A DNA stretch of 64,000 nt from Lachnospiraceae bacterium. Lineage in GTDB: Bacteria; Bacillota; Clostridia; Lachnospirales; Lachnospiraceae. Below are positions 27,020 to 35,940 of the stretch, in pieces. Where the stretch lies: contig JAEERY010000050.1 of NCBI GenBank assembly GCA_016286035.1, positions 1-64,000 on the forward strand, given 5' to 3'. Both the position numbers and the translations under genes were made by a program. The notes below the pieces were generated by a model, which saw only the letters and a list, made by a program, of their open reading frames with translations, did no database searches and was not told the origin of the DNA. Within the stretch, counting starts at the first letter, position 1; every line of letters begins with the position of its first letter.

Positions 27020-27490
27020 CTATAGGCTGTACTGCATAAAGTTATCATTATGCTTAAAACCGTACGCGGTATACAGTTTTACGCCCATATCCGATGCTGT
27101 GATATGCACTACACCGCAGCCGTACACTCTTGCCTCGTTTACCACTCTGTCGAGCAGTTCTTTTGCGATCCCCATACGTCTGTAATCAGGGTCCGTAAAC
27201 ATACTCGAAAGAAGTCCCAGTCTTCCTGTCGGACATGTAAAATACGGCGGTTTTTCAACAAACGACATGCCACTTGTTCCGACTATCTTATCACCGTCCA
27301 TGGCAAGCCATGAAACAAATGTATTATCCTCAAGATGTCTGTGATAAAAGTCGTTTAAGGATGTTCTCAAGTCAACGTTCTTGGGCGGCCTTTTACCTTC
27401 CGACTCATATTCTTCGGTAAGCTGTTTTATCCTCATATCGATAAATGTATCAAGTTCATCATAGGTGAGTTTCTTATATACTATCTCCAT
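27020..27490 (-). CDS. GNAT-family acetyltransferase, first structural gene after the attenuator
   Basis: 156-residue GNAT: motif A MFTDPDYRRMGIAKELLDRVVNEARVYG, then VVHITASDMGVKLYTAYGFKHNDNFMQYSL at the C-terminus. An AAAAGGAGGG site lies directly after the U-tract of the upstream terminator hairpin (27512-27544). There is no room for a promoter between the hairpin and the gene, so expression must come from read-through of the leader. First gene of the operon that runs to at least 22898. Confidence 0.88.
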   Translation of the reverse strand: MEIVYKKLTYDELDTFIDMRIKQLTEEYESEGKRPPKNVDLRTSLNDFYHRHLEDNTFVSWLAMDGDKIVGTSGMSFVEKPPYFTCPTGRLGLLSSMFTDPDYRRMGIAKELLDRVVNEARVYGCGVVHITASDMGVKLYTAYGFKHNDNFMQYSL

Positions 27491-27511
27491 GTTTGCCCTC
27501 CTTTTAAAACA

Positions 27512-27544
27512 GAAAAACCACTTACCGGTACGGATAAGTGGTTT
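27512..27544 (-). terminator. Intrinsic terminator in the leader, probable attenuator
   Basis: Minus-strand hairpin: AAACCACTTA pairs with TAAGTGGTTT, with an inner CCG/CGG, followed by TTTTTCTGTTTT. It lies between the 36-codon leader ORF and the GNAT at 27490. The upstream arm CTTATCCGTACC (27527-27538) can alternatively pair with GGTAAAGATAAG (27589-27600) at the end of the leader ORF: 10 of 12 positions pair, with one 2x2 internal loop. The two structures are mutually exclusive. Confidence 0.8.
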
Positions 27545-27582
27545 AGTTACACAAATATATCAGATCATGTATTGAGAAAAAC

Positions 27583-27693
27583 CTATATCTTATCTTTACC
27601 TGTATTTGAAAACACACCGACCAGACCATACACGGATATCACATGCATTGTCACGTAACAAGTTCTTTCAATTGAGGTAATAAGATTAAACAT
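27583..27693 (-). CDS. 36-residue leader peptide ORF (candidate)
   Basis: ATG at 27693, with AAAGGA 8 nt upstream; TAG at 27583-27585. The peptide starts MFNLITSIERTCYVTMHVIS and ends SNTGKDKI, with a moderately hydrophobic middle. It lies about 27 nt after the predicted start of a consensus promoter and just before a terminator that fronts an acetyltransferase/methyltransferase operon. Its last codons before the TAG (GGT AAA GAT AAG ATA) form the antiterminator arm. It could be a regulatory leader peptide (ribosome-mediated attenuation) or a functional small membrane peptide; the RNA pairing favours the first. It has not been compared with databases. Confidence 0.55.
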   Translation of the reverse strand: MFNLITSIERTCYVTMHVISVYGLVGVFSNTGKDKI

Positions 27694-27726
27694 CCTGTTT
27701 TTCCTTTCTTGTTTATATGTTTGTAA

Positions 27727-27755
27727 AGTATAATGACTGATCATTTAGATGTCAA
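27727..27755 (-). promoter_or_regulatory. Consensus sigma-A promoter of the leader
   Basis: Minus strand TTGACA (27750-27755), 17 nt, TATACT (27727-27732). The 27491-27816 interval otherwise holds only the leader ORF, the attenuator hairpin and the end of the upstream transcript. Confidence 0.75.
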
Positions 27756-27816
27756 GCATATTTTTTTCACACTTCAGCAATTTGCTCATGTGACTTTTCC
27801 GACACTTTGTCCGTTA

Positions 27817-28443
27817 TTATATTTCTGTTCCTTCCTGTTTCTTTTCTATCTCGTCTTTGTACTTATCGAGCAGTTCACGTGAATACTCTTTTTTCATATC
27901 AGATTCCCTGACGATCTTCCAAAGGGCGGCCGCAGCCTTTAGTCTCTCATCATAAACAGCAGTTATTTCATCACTGCAAAAATCCTTTACAAATCTGTTC
28001 CACTGCAGGGCCGATCTGTCATATGAAGCATATGTCTTCCTGCCATAGTAGATATCAAGCAGATCTTTAAGCGTAAATGACTCATCACCGTTTTCCTTTA
28101 CGGCTTTTGCACTTGCAACCATATCCACGTTGAACTTGAAGTTTTCTTCCCCCGTCTGTTTCTTAAAAAAATCCCTGAAACGGTTTCCGAAGGTGAATCC
28201 GCATTCTATCAGACCAGTATCGAGGGTCAGTTCCGTGACCGATGCTTTTGAGGTTTTCTTTTTCTTTTGAGGCAATATCCTCTCGCCTGAAAAATACGCC
28301 TCTATAACCTTATAAAGCTCTATCTTTGAACCGTCATGCTTTAAACCATAAGCTTTGCATATCTTTATGAGTTCTTCCCTATACCAGTAGAATCTTTTAA
28401 ACTGCTCGAAGTCCTTTATATCGTTAAAATCAGGTCTTTGCAT
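27817..28443 (-). CDS. SAP-domain protein
   Basis: 208 residues. The N-terminal SAP-like segment (about 8-55) reads FEQFKRFYWYREELIKICKAYGLKHDGSKIELYKVIEAYFSGE, a helix-extended loop-helix motif often associated with nucleic-acid binding. A Lys-rich linker (KKKKTSK) is followed by a C-terminal helical domain (FGNRFRDFFKKQTGEENFKF, ALQWNRFVKDF). Such proteins are common, uncharacterised stand-alone genes in Firmicutes. Downstream of a GNAT by 23 nt; no clear terminator follows it before the leader promoter. Confidence 0.75.
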   Translation of the reverse strand: MQRPDFNDIKDFEQFKRFYWYREELIKICKAYGLKHDGSKIELYKVIEAYFSGERILPQKKKKTSKASVTELTLDTGLIECGFTFGNRFRDFFKKQTGEENFKFNVDMVASAKAVKENGDESFTLKDLLDIYYGRKTYASYDRSALQWNRFVKDFCSDEITAVYDERLKAAAALWKIVRESDMKKEYSRELLDKYKDEIEKKQEGTEI

Positions 28444-28466
28444 TTATATTTCCCTGCCCTTTAAGC

Positions 28467-28922
28467 TCAAAAGCTTTTATGAAGTGCTACCATATCCTCA
28501 AGTATGAATCCGCGTTTCTTATAAAACTCAAAAGCCGGAGCATCCCTGTCTGTAAGAAGGAATATCTTTCTGATATTCTTATTTATCAGTTCCTTTTCCA
28601 TTGCATCAAGAAAAAGCGTACCTATTCCTTTTCCCTGTATGTCCGTTCGCACACACAGTTCGTCTATCAGGTATTCCGTCCCTCTGTACCAGTGCTTCAC
28701 CGAACCCATCGAGAGAGCCAACATCGTTTTTTCTGAAATGTCATCATTTTCAAAGAAACCGAAGCTTAACGAATTGCACTTTCCTGCCAGATCCTCTATA
28801 TATGCACTAAGCTGATCAGTATCACTCCAGTCATCGTTCCATGGCTCCTTTGTAAAGACGTTATAGAAAAAATCAGTCATCAGTTTTTTGTACATTTCAA
28901 GATCAAGTTCTTTTATTATCAT
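28467..28922 (-). CDS. GNAT-family acetyltransferase
   Basis: 151-residue GNAT: TEYLIDELCVRTDIQGKGIGTLFLDAMEKELINKNIRKIFLLTDRDAPAFEFYKKRGFILEDMVALHKSF contains motif A (QGKGIG) and the C-terminal tyrosine region. It lies 10 nt downstream of the XRE/DUF5680 regulator and may be controlled by it. Aminoglycoside-type acetyltransferases share this size, but the acceptor cannot be inferred. Confidence 0.86.
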   Translation of the reverse strand: MIIKELDLEMYKKLMTDFFYNVFTKEPWNDDWSDTDQLSAYIEDLAGKCNSLSFGFFENDDISEKTMLALSMGSVKHWYRGTEYLIDELCVRTDIQGKGIGTLFLDAMEKELINKNIRKIFLLTDRDAPAFEFYKKRGFILEDMVALHKSF

Positions 28923-28932
28923 AGTTTTACCT

Positions 28933-29604
28933 TCACTTCAATAATCCACCGTGAAAGACGCATTCATAGACTTTTGTGTCAAATAGATAAATCTCTTCAT
29001 AGCCTTGAAACCATGCAATATCACCGGTCACCCTGCATTTGTATGTGAATTCTCCCGATGTGTATATCTCAGGTCCCCTGTAAGGCATGTTTTTATCGGC
29101 AGCTCTCAGAGCTTCCTTTAAGAAATCTCCGCTGAACCTGTCATCAAGCACCCTGCCCATATAGTTCATGGCATATACGGCTATACCGTCTTTGAATACG
29201 GCCTCCTGCCCGGCGAACTCTTCGCCGCCAAGATAGGTGTCATAATACATGAACCGTCCGTTCTCATATCTGAAATCATGTGAGGATGGTCTAGTAGGAT
29301 CGGTCTCATTCATATATGCGGCATATGTATTGACATTGGCTTCAAGCCTGAATTCTATCAGCTCATCAAGATCACTTCTCTGAGTTCTGTCAATGCTCAT
29401 TTCACACTCCTGATCCTTAACCAGATAGTCCAGGCTCACATTCATAAGATCACTTATCTGGATCAGGTTATAGATATCGGGATATACGAGCGATGCCTCC
29501 CATTTTGCTACTGCCTGTCTGGAAACTCCCAGTTTTTCCGACAGCTGTTCCTGTGTGAGTCCTTTGTTCTTTCTAAGTATCTGTAATTTTTCCGAAAATA
29601 CCAT
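28933..29604 (-). CDS. XRE-family regulator with DUF5680 domain
   Basis: 223 residues from the ATG at 29604, which has GGAGGTG 8 nt upstream; a longer frame upstream lacks a ribosome site. The N-terminal helix-turn-helix (about 1-65) is FSEKLQILRKNKGLTQEQLSEKLGVSRQAVAKWEASLVYPDIYNLIQISDLMNVSLDYLV. The C-terminal DUF5680 domain (about 90-223) ends WFQGYEEIYLFDTKVYECVFHGGLLK and is probably a ligand-sensing domain. A TATAAT box at 29683-29688 with a weak -35 may be its promoter. It heads a group with a GNAT and the SAP protein. Confidence 0.9.
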   Translation of the reverse strand: MVFSEKLQILRKNKGLTQEQLSEKLGVSRQAVAKWEASLVYPDIYNLIQISDLMNVSLDYLVKDQECEMSIDRTQRSDLDELIEFRLEANVNTYAAYMNETDPTRPSSHDFRYENGRFMYYDTYLGGEEFAGQEAVFKDGIAVYAMNYMGRVLDDRFSGDFLKEALRAADKNMPYRGPEIYTSGEFTYKCRVTGDIAWFQGYEEIYLFDTKVYECVFHGGLLK

Positions 29605-29725
29605 ATCTGTCACCTCCAGGATCATTATAGGAAACATCAGGCCGCTCATCCATTTATCACTGGTTGCTTTTTTGCTACTTTTATTATACATTTTGCGCGC
29701 CAAAGCAGTCTTATTCATATAGATG

Positions 29726-30208
29726 TTACTTTACAAGTTTCATCCTCATATCGAGATATTTCTGTATCCTGTCCTCAAAACCCAGTTTCTTATAAACAGG
29801 ATATCCTTCTTTTGTTGCGACAAGATCGATACGGCATATACCGTTTGCTTTTGCATATTCGATCATATTATTCATAAGCTGTGAACATATGCCCTTTTTC
29901 CTGTACCCCGGCTCTGTGTAAACACTTAAGACCTCGCTGTCTAACCCGTTTAAAAGAAAAGGATTTGCAGGCTTTTCTATGATCAGCAGATATGCGGCCG
30001 CAACAAGTCTTTCTTCTGCCCTTGCAACAAACGCTATCAGTTCATTACCGAGTTTCCTTTCAAAATATCCCGGCAGCTGTTCTTCCATGCATTGTCTCTC
30101 TTTATCGCTAATACTTCCAAAATCATCTATCATATATGCGATCCTTAATCTTACGAGTTCGCTTATATCATTTATACCCGCTGTATCGTATACTATCTCA
30201 TTACTCAT
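29726..30208 (-). CDS. GNAT-family acetyltransferase
   Basis: 160 residues from the ATG at 30208 (GGAAGG 8 nt upstream); a GTG three codons earlier overlaps the ribosome site and is less likely. Motif A is LSVYTEPGYRKKGICSQLMNNMIEYAKANG, followed by IDLVATKEGYPVYKKLGFEDRIQKYLDMRMKLVK. Substrate unknown. One of five GNAT genes in about 7 kb. Confidence 0.87.
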   Translation of the reverse strand: MSNEIVYDTAGINDISELVRLRIAYMIDDFGSISDKERQCMEEQLPGYFERKLGNELIAFVARAEERLVAAAYLLIIEKPANPFLLNGLDSEVLSVYTEPGYRKKGICSQLMNNMIEYAKANGICRIDLVATKEGYPVYKKLGFEDRIQKYLDMRMKLVK

Positions 30209-30248
30209 TTGTTTCACCTTCCCTTATCGTTTTATCTTATTATACAGC

Positions 30249-30279
30249 AAAAGACGTGTGCTTTGATCACACGTCTTTT
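30249..30279 (-). terminator. Terminator after tcdA
   Basis: Perfect 12-bp inverted repeat AAAAGACGTGTG / CACACGTCTTTT with a 7-nt loop, immediately after the tcdA stop on the minus strand. The T-rich end is CTTTTGCTGTATAA. Confidence 0.75.
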
Positions 30280-30285
30280 TTATTA

Positions 30286-31053
30286 TCACTCCCAGCCAGT
30301 ACTTCTGGCAAGGTCATTTATTACTTCTCCTGCTATTATAAGTCCCGCCACCGACGGAACGAACGCTGTCGAACCCGGTATAGATCGTCGCGCAGTATGT
30401 TTTTGCTCTGTTTCAGGATCACATTCACTGTTTTGAACACAGCTTTCGGCCATATCCTGTAAAGGAATACGTGCTATTTCTTTTGAATAAACGACCTTTA
30501 AAGAATCTATCCCTCTGTTCTTGCACTCCTTTCGCATGACTTTTGCCAAAGGACATACGGAAGTCTTATACAGATCAGTGACCTCAAACAAAGATGGGTC
30601 CGTCTTGTTTCCCGCCCCCATCGAGGAGATGACGGGAACATTTGCTTTTTTTGCATTCTCTATTATGGTAAGCTTGCCCGTTACGGTATCTATGGCATCG
30701 ACCACATAATCATACTGAGTAAAATCAAACTGATCCTGCGTTTCGGGAAGATAGAATGTTCGGTATGTATTTACCGTGCAGTTTGGAGATATATCCTGTA
30801 CCCTCTCCTTTGCAACATCCACCTTATATTTTCCTATGGTCTTGTGGGTTGCGATTATCTGACGATTTATGTTCGTAATACATACCTTGTCGTCATCTAT
30901 AAGATCGAGTGCTCCGATACCCGATCTGGCAAGCGCTTCAACCACATATCCACCTACTCCGCCAACACCGAAAACGGCGACACGAGAGGATGCAAGTTTT
31001 TGCATCACAGCTTCTCCGTAAAGAAGCTGTGTCCTTGAAAACTCATTCAACAT
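30286..31053 (-). CDS. tcdA: tRNA threonylcarbamoyladenosine dehydratase (ThiF/YgdL family)
   Basis: E1-like enzyme that cyclises t6A37 of tRNAs to ct6A using ATP. 255 residues: N-terminal FSRTQLLYGEAVMQKLASSRVAVFGVGGVGGYVVEALARSGIG (nucleotide loop), then LIDDDKVCITNINRQIIA, DYVVDAIDTVTGKLTII and SSMGAGNKTDPSLFEVTDLYKTSVCPLAKVMRKECKNRGI, characteristic of TcdA rather than ThiF or MoeB. It follows the aconitase-family gene by about 20 nt, probably as the last gene of a glgP-hydratase-tcdA transcript. Confidence 0.92.
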   Translation of the reverse strand: MLNEFSRTQLLYGEAVMQKLASSRVAVFGVGGVGGYVVEALARSGIGALDLIDDDKVCITNINRQIIATHKTIGKYKVDVAKERVQDISPNCTVNTYRTFYLPETQDQFDFTQYDYVVDAIDTVTGKLTIIENAKKANVPVISSMGAGNKTDPSLFEVTDLYKTSVCPLAKVMRKECKNRGIDSLKVVYSKEIARIPLQDMAESCVQNSECDPETEQKHTARRSIPGSTAFVPSVAGLIIAGEVINDLARSTGWE

Positions 31054-31073
31054 AGATTATTCCTGTTGTAAAA

Positions 31074-33362
31074 TTAAATCCTATTATAATTTATCAGGCA
31101 TCCTTTAAGAATGATCTGTCTTTCCTCGTCGGTGAGATCTCCAAGTGTAAGCTCGAACTCTTCAAGGCCTGATGCTGTTACCTTAAACGCTTTAATAACA
31201 GGTGTTTTTTCTTCTACTGCCTTCTTGATGCCAGGTATGAACAGGTAATCCAGATTCTTAAACGGGAGTTCTCCCTCCTTTATTATGAAAGGAAGCATTC
31301 CCCAGTTGATCAGATTTGACCGATATCTCTTTGTCGCATATTCATTGGCTATGTTCGCCCAGCCGCCAAGTACCTTCTGACAGCTTGCAGCCTGCTCACG
31401 TGCAGATCCGTCTCCGGGTTTTACGGCAAATATTGTTGATCCATATCCAATATCATCTGTTATCGAATCTCCTGCTTCTTTCTTTATGACCTCAATCACA
31501 GGTTTAAGTTCTGCAAGCGCATTGCATGCATCCTCTCCTGCCATAACGGCATTCTGTGCTTTCTGTATCTCTTTTGCACGGCCGACATATTCGGGATCTT
31601 TTCTTGAAAGTGCAAATTCTGCAAGGCCCAGAGGATTAGAACGATATGATGAAGTCTCTCCCGACGGGATGAGTTCATCTGTAGTAGTTACAGGATCATG
31701 TATCTCACTTACAACCTTAAGTACGAGGTTTTCAGGAAGTGCACACATCTTCGGCCAGTCCTTGATGTTTGGACCAAACTTGATCTCAACACTTGGATCT
31801 GCAACTCCCTTGCTGTCAAATACTCTGTTCTTGTAAATATTGCTGTCAAAGTGATATTTGTATGCTCCTATGCGGCCTTCCATCTCGGTAGCGGGTGTAA
31901 GATAACCCTTGTTTGCTGCCGTGGCTGCGATGGATCTTGCATCCATGAGCGCAACTGAAGCGATCTGGCCGTTTTGAACCTTGGAACCCTCACGGTTCGG
32001 AAAGTTACGTGTGCTGTGTCTGATAGAAAATGCATTGTTCGCCGGTGTATCACCTGCTCCAAAGCAGGGTCCGCAAAACGCTGTCTTAAGTATCGCACCA
32101 GTCTCAAGAAGGATTGCTGCACAGCCATTCTTCATAAGTTCCATATATATCGGAGTTGAAGCGGGATAAACATTGAGCGTGAATTCATCCGCACCTATAT
32201 AACATCCTTTTAAGATATCTGCAGCTGCACAGATGTTTTCGAATCCACCACCTGCACATCCTGCGATAACGCCCTGATCAACATACAGTTTTCCGTTCCT
32301 TATCTTATCCTGAAGGCTGTATTCTATACTTTTGCCAAAGCTTACCTTTGCTCTCTGCTCGACTTCATGTAAAACATCCGCAAGATTTGCATTTACATCA
32401 TCTATGGTATATGCATTGGAAGGATGGAAAGGCATTGCGATCATGGGTTTAACCTTGTCGAGATCTATGGTTATCATACCGTCATAATATGCAACCTCAC
32501 CAGGATTCAATTCCCTGTAATCCTCACTTCTCTCATGTATATCATAGAAATCCTTTATCTGATCATCGGTCTTCCAGATAGATGAAAGACATGTGGTCTC
32601 AGTTGTCATTACATCCACACCGATCCTGAAATCAGCGCTTAGGTTTGCAACACCGGGGCCTACAAACTCCAGTACCTTGTTCTTTACATATCCGCTTGAG
32701 AATACTGCACCGATAAGAGCTATAGCCACGTCCTGGGGGCCTACACCCTTTGAAGGCTTGCCAGTCAGATATATGCCGATAACTCCGGGTCTGTCTATGT
32801 CATAGGTCTGATTAAGAAGCTGCTTAACAAGCTCTGGACCGCCCTCACCCATAGCCATGGTTCCCAAAGCACCGTAACGGGTGTGTGAATCCGATCCTAA
32901 GATCATTTTTCCGCCGCCTGCAAGCATTTCACGTGCAAACTGATGGATGACCGCCTGATGAGGGGGTACATACACACCACCGTATTTCTTTGCGCAGGTA
33001 AGACCAAACATGTGGTCATCTTCATTGATGGTACCGCCTACCGCACAAAGTGAGTTGTGGCAGTTTGTAAGTACATAGGGCATAGGAAACTTCTCAAGTC
33101 CTGATGCTCTTGCGGTCTGTATGATGCCTACAAATGTGATATCGTGGCTGGTAAGCTTATCAAATCTGATCTTAAGCTTATCCATATTCTGTGAAGTGTT
33201 GTGGCTTTTAAGGATACCGTATGCTATAGTCTCTTTTAACGCTTCCTCTTTAACCACATCCTTGCCGGTCTTTGCCTGAATGGCACTTAAAGCTTCCGGT
33301 GAATCTTCAACTATTTCCGTACCGTTTATCAGATATGCTCCGCCTTTTGATAATGTTATCAT
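31074..33362 (-). CDS. Aconitase-family hydratase (probable aconitate hydratase)
   Basis: 762-residue iron-sulfur hydro-lyase. The aconitase core includes [39 protein letters not shown] and [10 protein letters not shown]. Cluster cysteines are likely in [15 protein letters not shown] and [10 protein letters not shown]. The C-terminal swivel domain has the [13 protein letters not shown] serine/arginine region. The usual SCTNS/SCTNG cluster motif is replaced by GCAGG, so this is a divergent clade and the substrate (citrate/isocitrate or another hydroxyacid) is not certain. AAGGAG precedes the ATG. Located 22 nt after glgP and 20 nt before tcdA; no citrate synthase or isocitrate dehydrogenase nearby. 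Confidence 0.82.
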   Translation of the reverse strand: MITLSKGGAYLINGTEIVEDSPEALSAIQAKTGKDVVKEEALKETIAYGILKSHNTSQNMDKLKIRFDKLTSHDITFVGIIQTARASGLEKFPMPYVLTNCHNSLCAVGGTINEDDHMFGLTCAKKYGGVYVPPHQAVIHQFAREMLAGGGKMILGSDSHTRYGALGTMAMGEGGPELVKQLLNQTYDIDRPGVIGIYLTGKPSKGVGPQDVAIALIGAVFSSGYVKNKVLEFVGPGVANLSADFRIGVDVMTTETTCLSSIWKTDDQIKDFYDIHERSEDYRELNPGEVAYYDGMITIDLDKVKPMIAMPFHPSNAYTIDDVNANLADVLHEVEQRAKVSFGKSIEYSLQDKIRNGKLYVDQGVIAGCAGGGFENICAAADILKGCYIGADEFTLNVYPASTPIYMELMKNGCAAILLETGAILKTAFCGPCFGAGDTPANNAFSIRHSTRNFPNREGSKVQNGQIASVALMDARSIAATAANKGYLTPATEMEGRIGAYKYHFDSNIYKNRVFDSKGVADPSVEIKFGPNIKDWPKMCALPENLVLKVVSEIHDPVTTTDELIPSGETSSYRSNPLGLAEFALSRKDPEYVGRAKEIQKAQNAVMAGEDACNALAELKPVIEVIKKEAGDSITDDIGYGSTIFAVKPGDGSAREQAASCQKVLGGWANIANEYATKRYRSNLINWGMLPFIIKEGELPFKNLDYLFIPGIKKAVEEKTPVIKAFKVTASGLEEFELTLGDLTDEERQIILKGCLINYNRI

Positions 33363-33383
33363 TAACTTTCTCCTTAATACTGT

Positions 33384-35885
33384 TTATTCACTGGCTTTCT
33401 TCTTTGGAAGTTTCACCTTGTCAAGATGCCATATATCGTCCACATATTCCTGAATGGTCCTGTCTGAGGTGAACTTACCCGAACATGCCACATTTAAGAT
33501 CGCAGCCTTTGCCCATGCATCCTCATCACGATAGAATGCCTCAATTTTTTTCTGAGCCTCAGCATATGATCTGAAGTCCTTTAAGATGAAATATCTGTCT
33601 GCCTTATCCGTAGACTGTGTATTTAACAGTGAGTTATACAATGTACGGAACAACTCGGTATCATTGTGTGAGTAGAATCCGTTAACAAGCTGCATGAGGA
33701 CTTTTCTGATCTCCTCATCACTGTTAAAGATCTCCATCGGATCATATCCGCCGTTGTTCTCGTAATTTATTACTTCATCCGAACTAAGGCCAAAGATCAC
33801 AGCGTTCTCCTTACCGACTTCCTCAACGATCTCAACATTAGCACCATCCATGGTACCGAGCGTGATAGCACCGTTTAACATAAACTTCATGTTACCGGTA
33901 CCAGACGCTTCCTTACTGGCTGTAGATATCTGCTCCGATACATCGGATGCGGCAAAGATGATCTCCGCATTTGATACTCTGTAGTTTTCTATGAATACAA
34001 CCTTGATCTTACCGTCGATAGACTCATCATTGTTGATAACGTCCGCAACTGAGTTGATCAGCTTGATCGTAAGCTTCGCATTCTTGTATCCTGCTGCCGC
34101 TTTAGCACCAAATATGAAAGTTCTCGGATAGAAATCCATATCCGGATGCTCTTTGATCTGATTGTATAGATACATTACATGAAGGATATTGAGCAACTGT
34201 CTCTTGTATTCATGAAGTCTCTTTACCTGTACATCGAATATGGATCTGGGATCCACCTCTATACCGTTATGCTCTAGTATATACTCTGCAAGACGCACCT
34301 TGTTACGATACTTGATGTTCATGAATTCCTGTCTGCACTGTTCATCGTTGGCATATACCTTGAGTTTCTTTATCTTGCTCAGATCCGTGATCCAGTCATC
34401 ACCGATATGCTCGGTTACCCAGTCAGCCAAGAGCGGATTTGCATGTAGAAGGAATCTTCTCTGTGTAATACCGTTTGTCTTGTTATTGAACTTCTCCGGG
34501 AACATCTCATAGAAATCCTTAAGTTCCTGATTCTTTAAGATCTCTGTATGAAGTCTTGCAACACCGTTTACCGAATAACCTGCAACTATTGCCAGATGAG
34601 CCATCTTAACCTGTCCGTCGTATACGATAGCCATCTTCTTGATCTTTTCCTGTGTAACACCGGTATCATAAGGATACTTTTTCTCTATCTCTATGATGAA
34701 TCTTCTGTTTATCTCTTCAACTATCTGATAAATTCTGGGAAGGAGTCTTGAGAAAAGTTCGATAGGCCATTTCTCAAGTGCTTCTGCCATGATCGTGTGG
34801 TTTGTATATGCACATACCTTTGTTGTTACATCCCATGCCTCATCCCATGTGAGATAGAAATCATCCATGAGTATCCTCATGAGCTCTGCAACAGCCACAG
34901 TAGGATGTGTATCGTTAAGCTGGAAAGTTACTTTCTCGTACATCTTTCTTATATCGCTGTGAGTACGCATGTACTTGTCGACAGCTTCCTGAACAGATGC
35001 CGAGATAAAGAAATACTGCTGTTTTAATCTGAGTTCCTTGCCTGCCCAGTGATTATCATTGGGATAAAGGACCTCGACGATATTTCTTGCGAGGTTTTCC
35101 TGCTCAACGGCTTTTTGATATTCACCCTTGTCGAATGAATCAAGTTGGAAGCACTCAACAGGTTGTGCATCCCAGATTCTTAATGTATTTACGATGCCAT
35201 TTCCGTACCCCACAATAGGAAGGTCATAGGGAACAGCATTTACAACCTGATAGTTTTCCTGTCTGAATACGTTTCTGCCGTTCTCATCAACCGATACACT
35301 TACATAACCGCCGAATTTTACCTGCTTTGTATACTCGGGTCTCCTCAGTTCAAACGGATTGTTTACTGCTAGCCAGTTATCCGGGACCTCAACCTGGAAT
35401 CCATCCTGTATCTTTTGCTTGAACATACCGTAACGATATCTGATACCGCATCCATATGCTCCGTATCCCAAAGTTGCAAGTGAATCAAGGAAACATGCCG
35501 CAAGTCTTCCCAGACCACCGTTTCCGAGCGCTGCATCGGGTTCCTGATCCTCTATGACATTGATATCCACTCCGAGTTCTTCAAGGCACTCTTTAACAGC
35601 CTTGTATGCCTGCAGATTGATGAGGTTGTTACCGAGAGCACGTCCCATAAGAAACTCCATGGACATGTAATAAACTATCTTAGGATCCTTCTTCTCATAC
35701 TCCTTCTGGGTCGTCATCCAGTGATCAACGATAGCATCCTTGATAGCATAACCAACTGCCTGGAATATCTCCTGGTCGCTAGCCTCCTCGATATTTTTGC
35801 GGTAAAGTGTCTTTACATTGTAAAGAACGCTTCTCTTAAAAAGCTCTCTGTCAAAATCCAGTGTTGTTTGTACCTTCTTTGCCAT
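33384..35885 (-). CDS. glgP: Glycogen/maltodextrin phosphorylase
   Basis: Releases glucose-1-phosphate from alpha-1,4-glucans; PLP enzyme. 833 residues from the ATG at 35885, with a purine-rich AAGGAAAGG site; a TTG 21 nt upstream overlaps this site. Family signatures: AALGNGGLGRLAACFLDSLATLGYGAYGCGIRYRYGMF in the N-terminal half, VKRLHEYKRQLLN, and the PLP-lysine motif EASGTGNMKFMLNGAITLGTMDGANVEI. It lies 55 nt after ileS with no clear terminator, so read-through from the T-box transcript is possible. Functionally linked with glgC/glgD at 51-53 kb. Confidence 0.96.
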   Translation of the reverse strand: MAKKVQTTLDFDRELFKRSVLYNVKTLYRKNIEEASDQEIFQAVGYAIKDAIVDHWMTTQKEYEKKDPKIVYYMSMEFLMGRALGNNLINLQAYKAVKECLEELGVDINVIEDQEPDAALGNGGLGRLAACFLDSLATLGYGAYGCGIRYRYGMFKQKIQDGFQVEVPDNWLAVNNPFELRRPEYTKQVKFGGYVSVSVDENGRNVFRQENYQVVNAVPYDLPIVGYGNGIVNTLRIWDAQPVECFQLDSFDKGEYQKAVEQENLARNIVEVLYPNDNHWAGKELRLKQQYFFISASVQEAVDKYMRTHSDIRKMYEKVTFQLNDTHPTVAVAELMRILMDDFYLTWDEAWDVTTKVCAYTNHTIMAEALEKWPIELFSRLLPRIYQIVEEINRRFIIEIEKKYPYDTGVTQEKIKKMAIVYDGQVKMAHLAIVAGYSVNGVARLHTEILKNQELKDFYEMFPEKFNNKTNGITQRRFLLHANPLLADWVTEHIGDDWITDLSKIKKLKVYANDEQCRQEFMNIKYRNKVRLAEYILEHNGIEVDPRSIFDVQVKRLHEYKRQLLNILHVMYLYNQIKEHPDMDFYPRTFIFGAKAAAGYKNAKLTIKLINSVADVINNDESIDGKIKVVFIENYRVSNAEIIFAASDVSEQISTASKEASGTGNMKFMLNGAITLGTMDGANVEIVEEVGKENAVIFGLSSDEVINYENNGGYDPMEIFNSDEEIRKVLMQLVNGFYSHNDTELFRTLYNSLLNTQSTDKADRYFILKDFRSYAEAQKKIEAFYRDEDAWAKAAILNVACSGKFTSDRTIQEYVDDIWHLDKVKLPKKKASE

Positions 35886-35940
35886 ATCTTCTTTCCTTTC
35901 CTTCAACGAACAGCTTAATACTGTCTCTTGAATCGATGAA

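Noticed and set aside
27765-27800. Inverted repeat (CACA/TGTG with AGCAA/TTGCT) after the SAP-domain gene as its terminator
   Set aside because: On the minus strand it is followed by an A run rather than a U tract, so it does not meet intrinsic terminator criteria.
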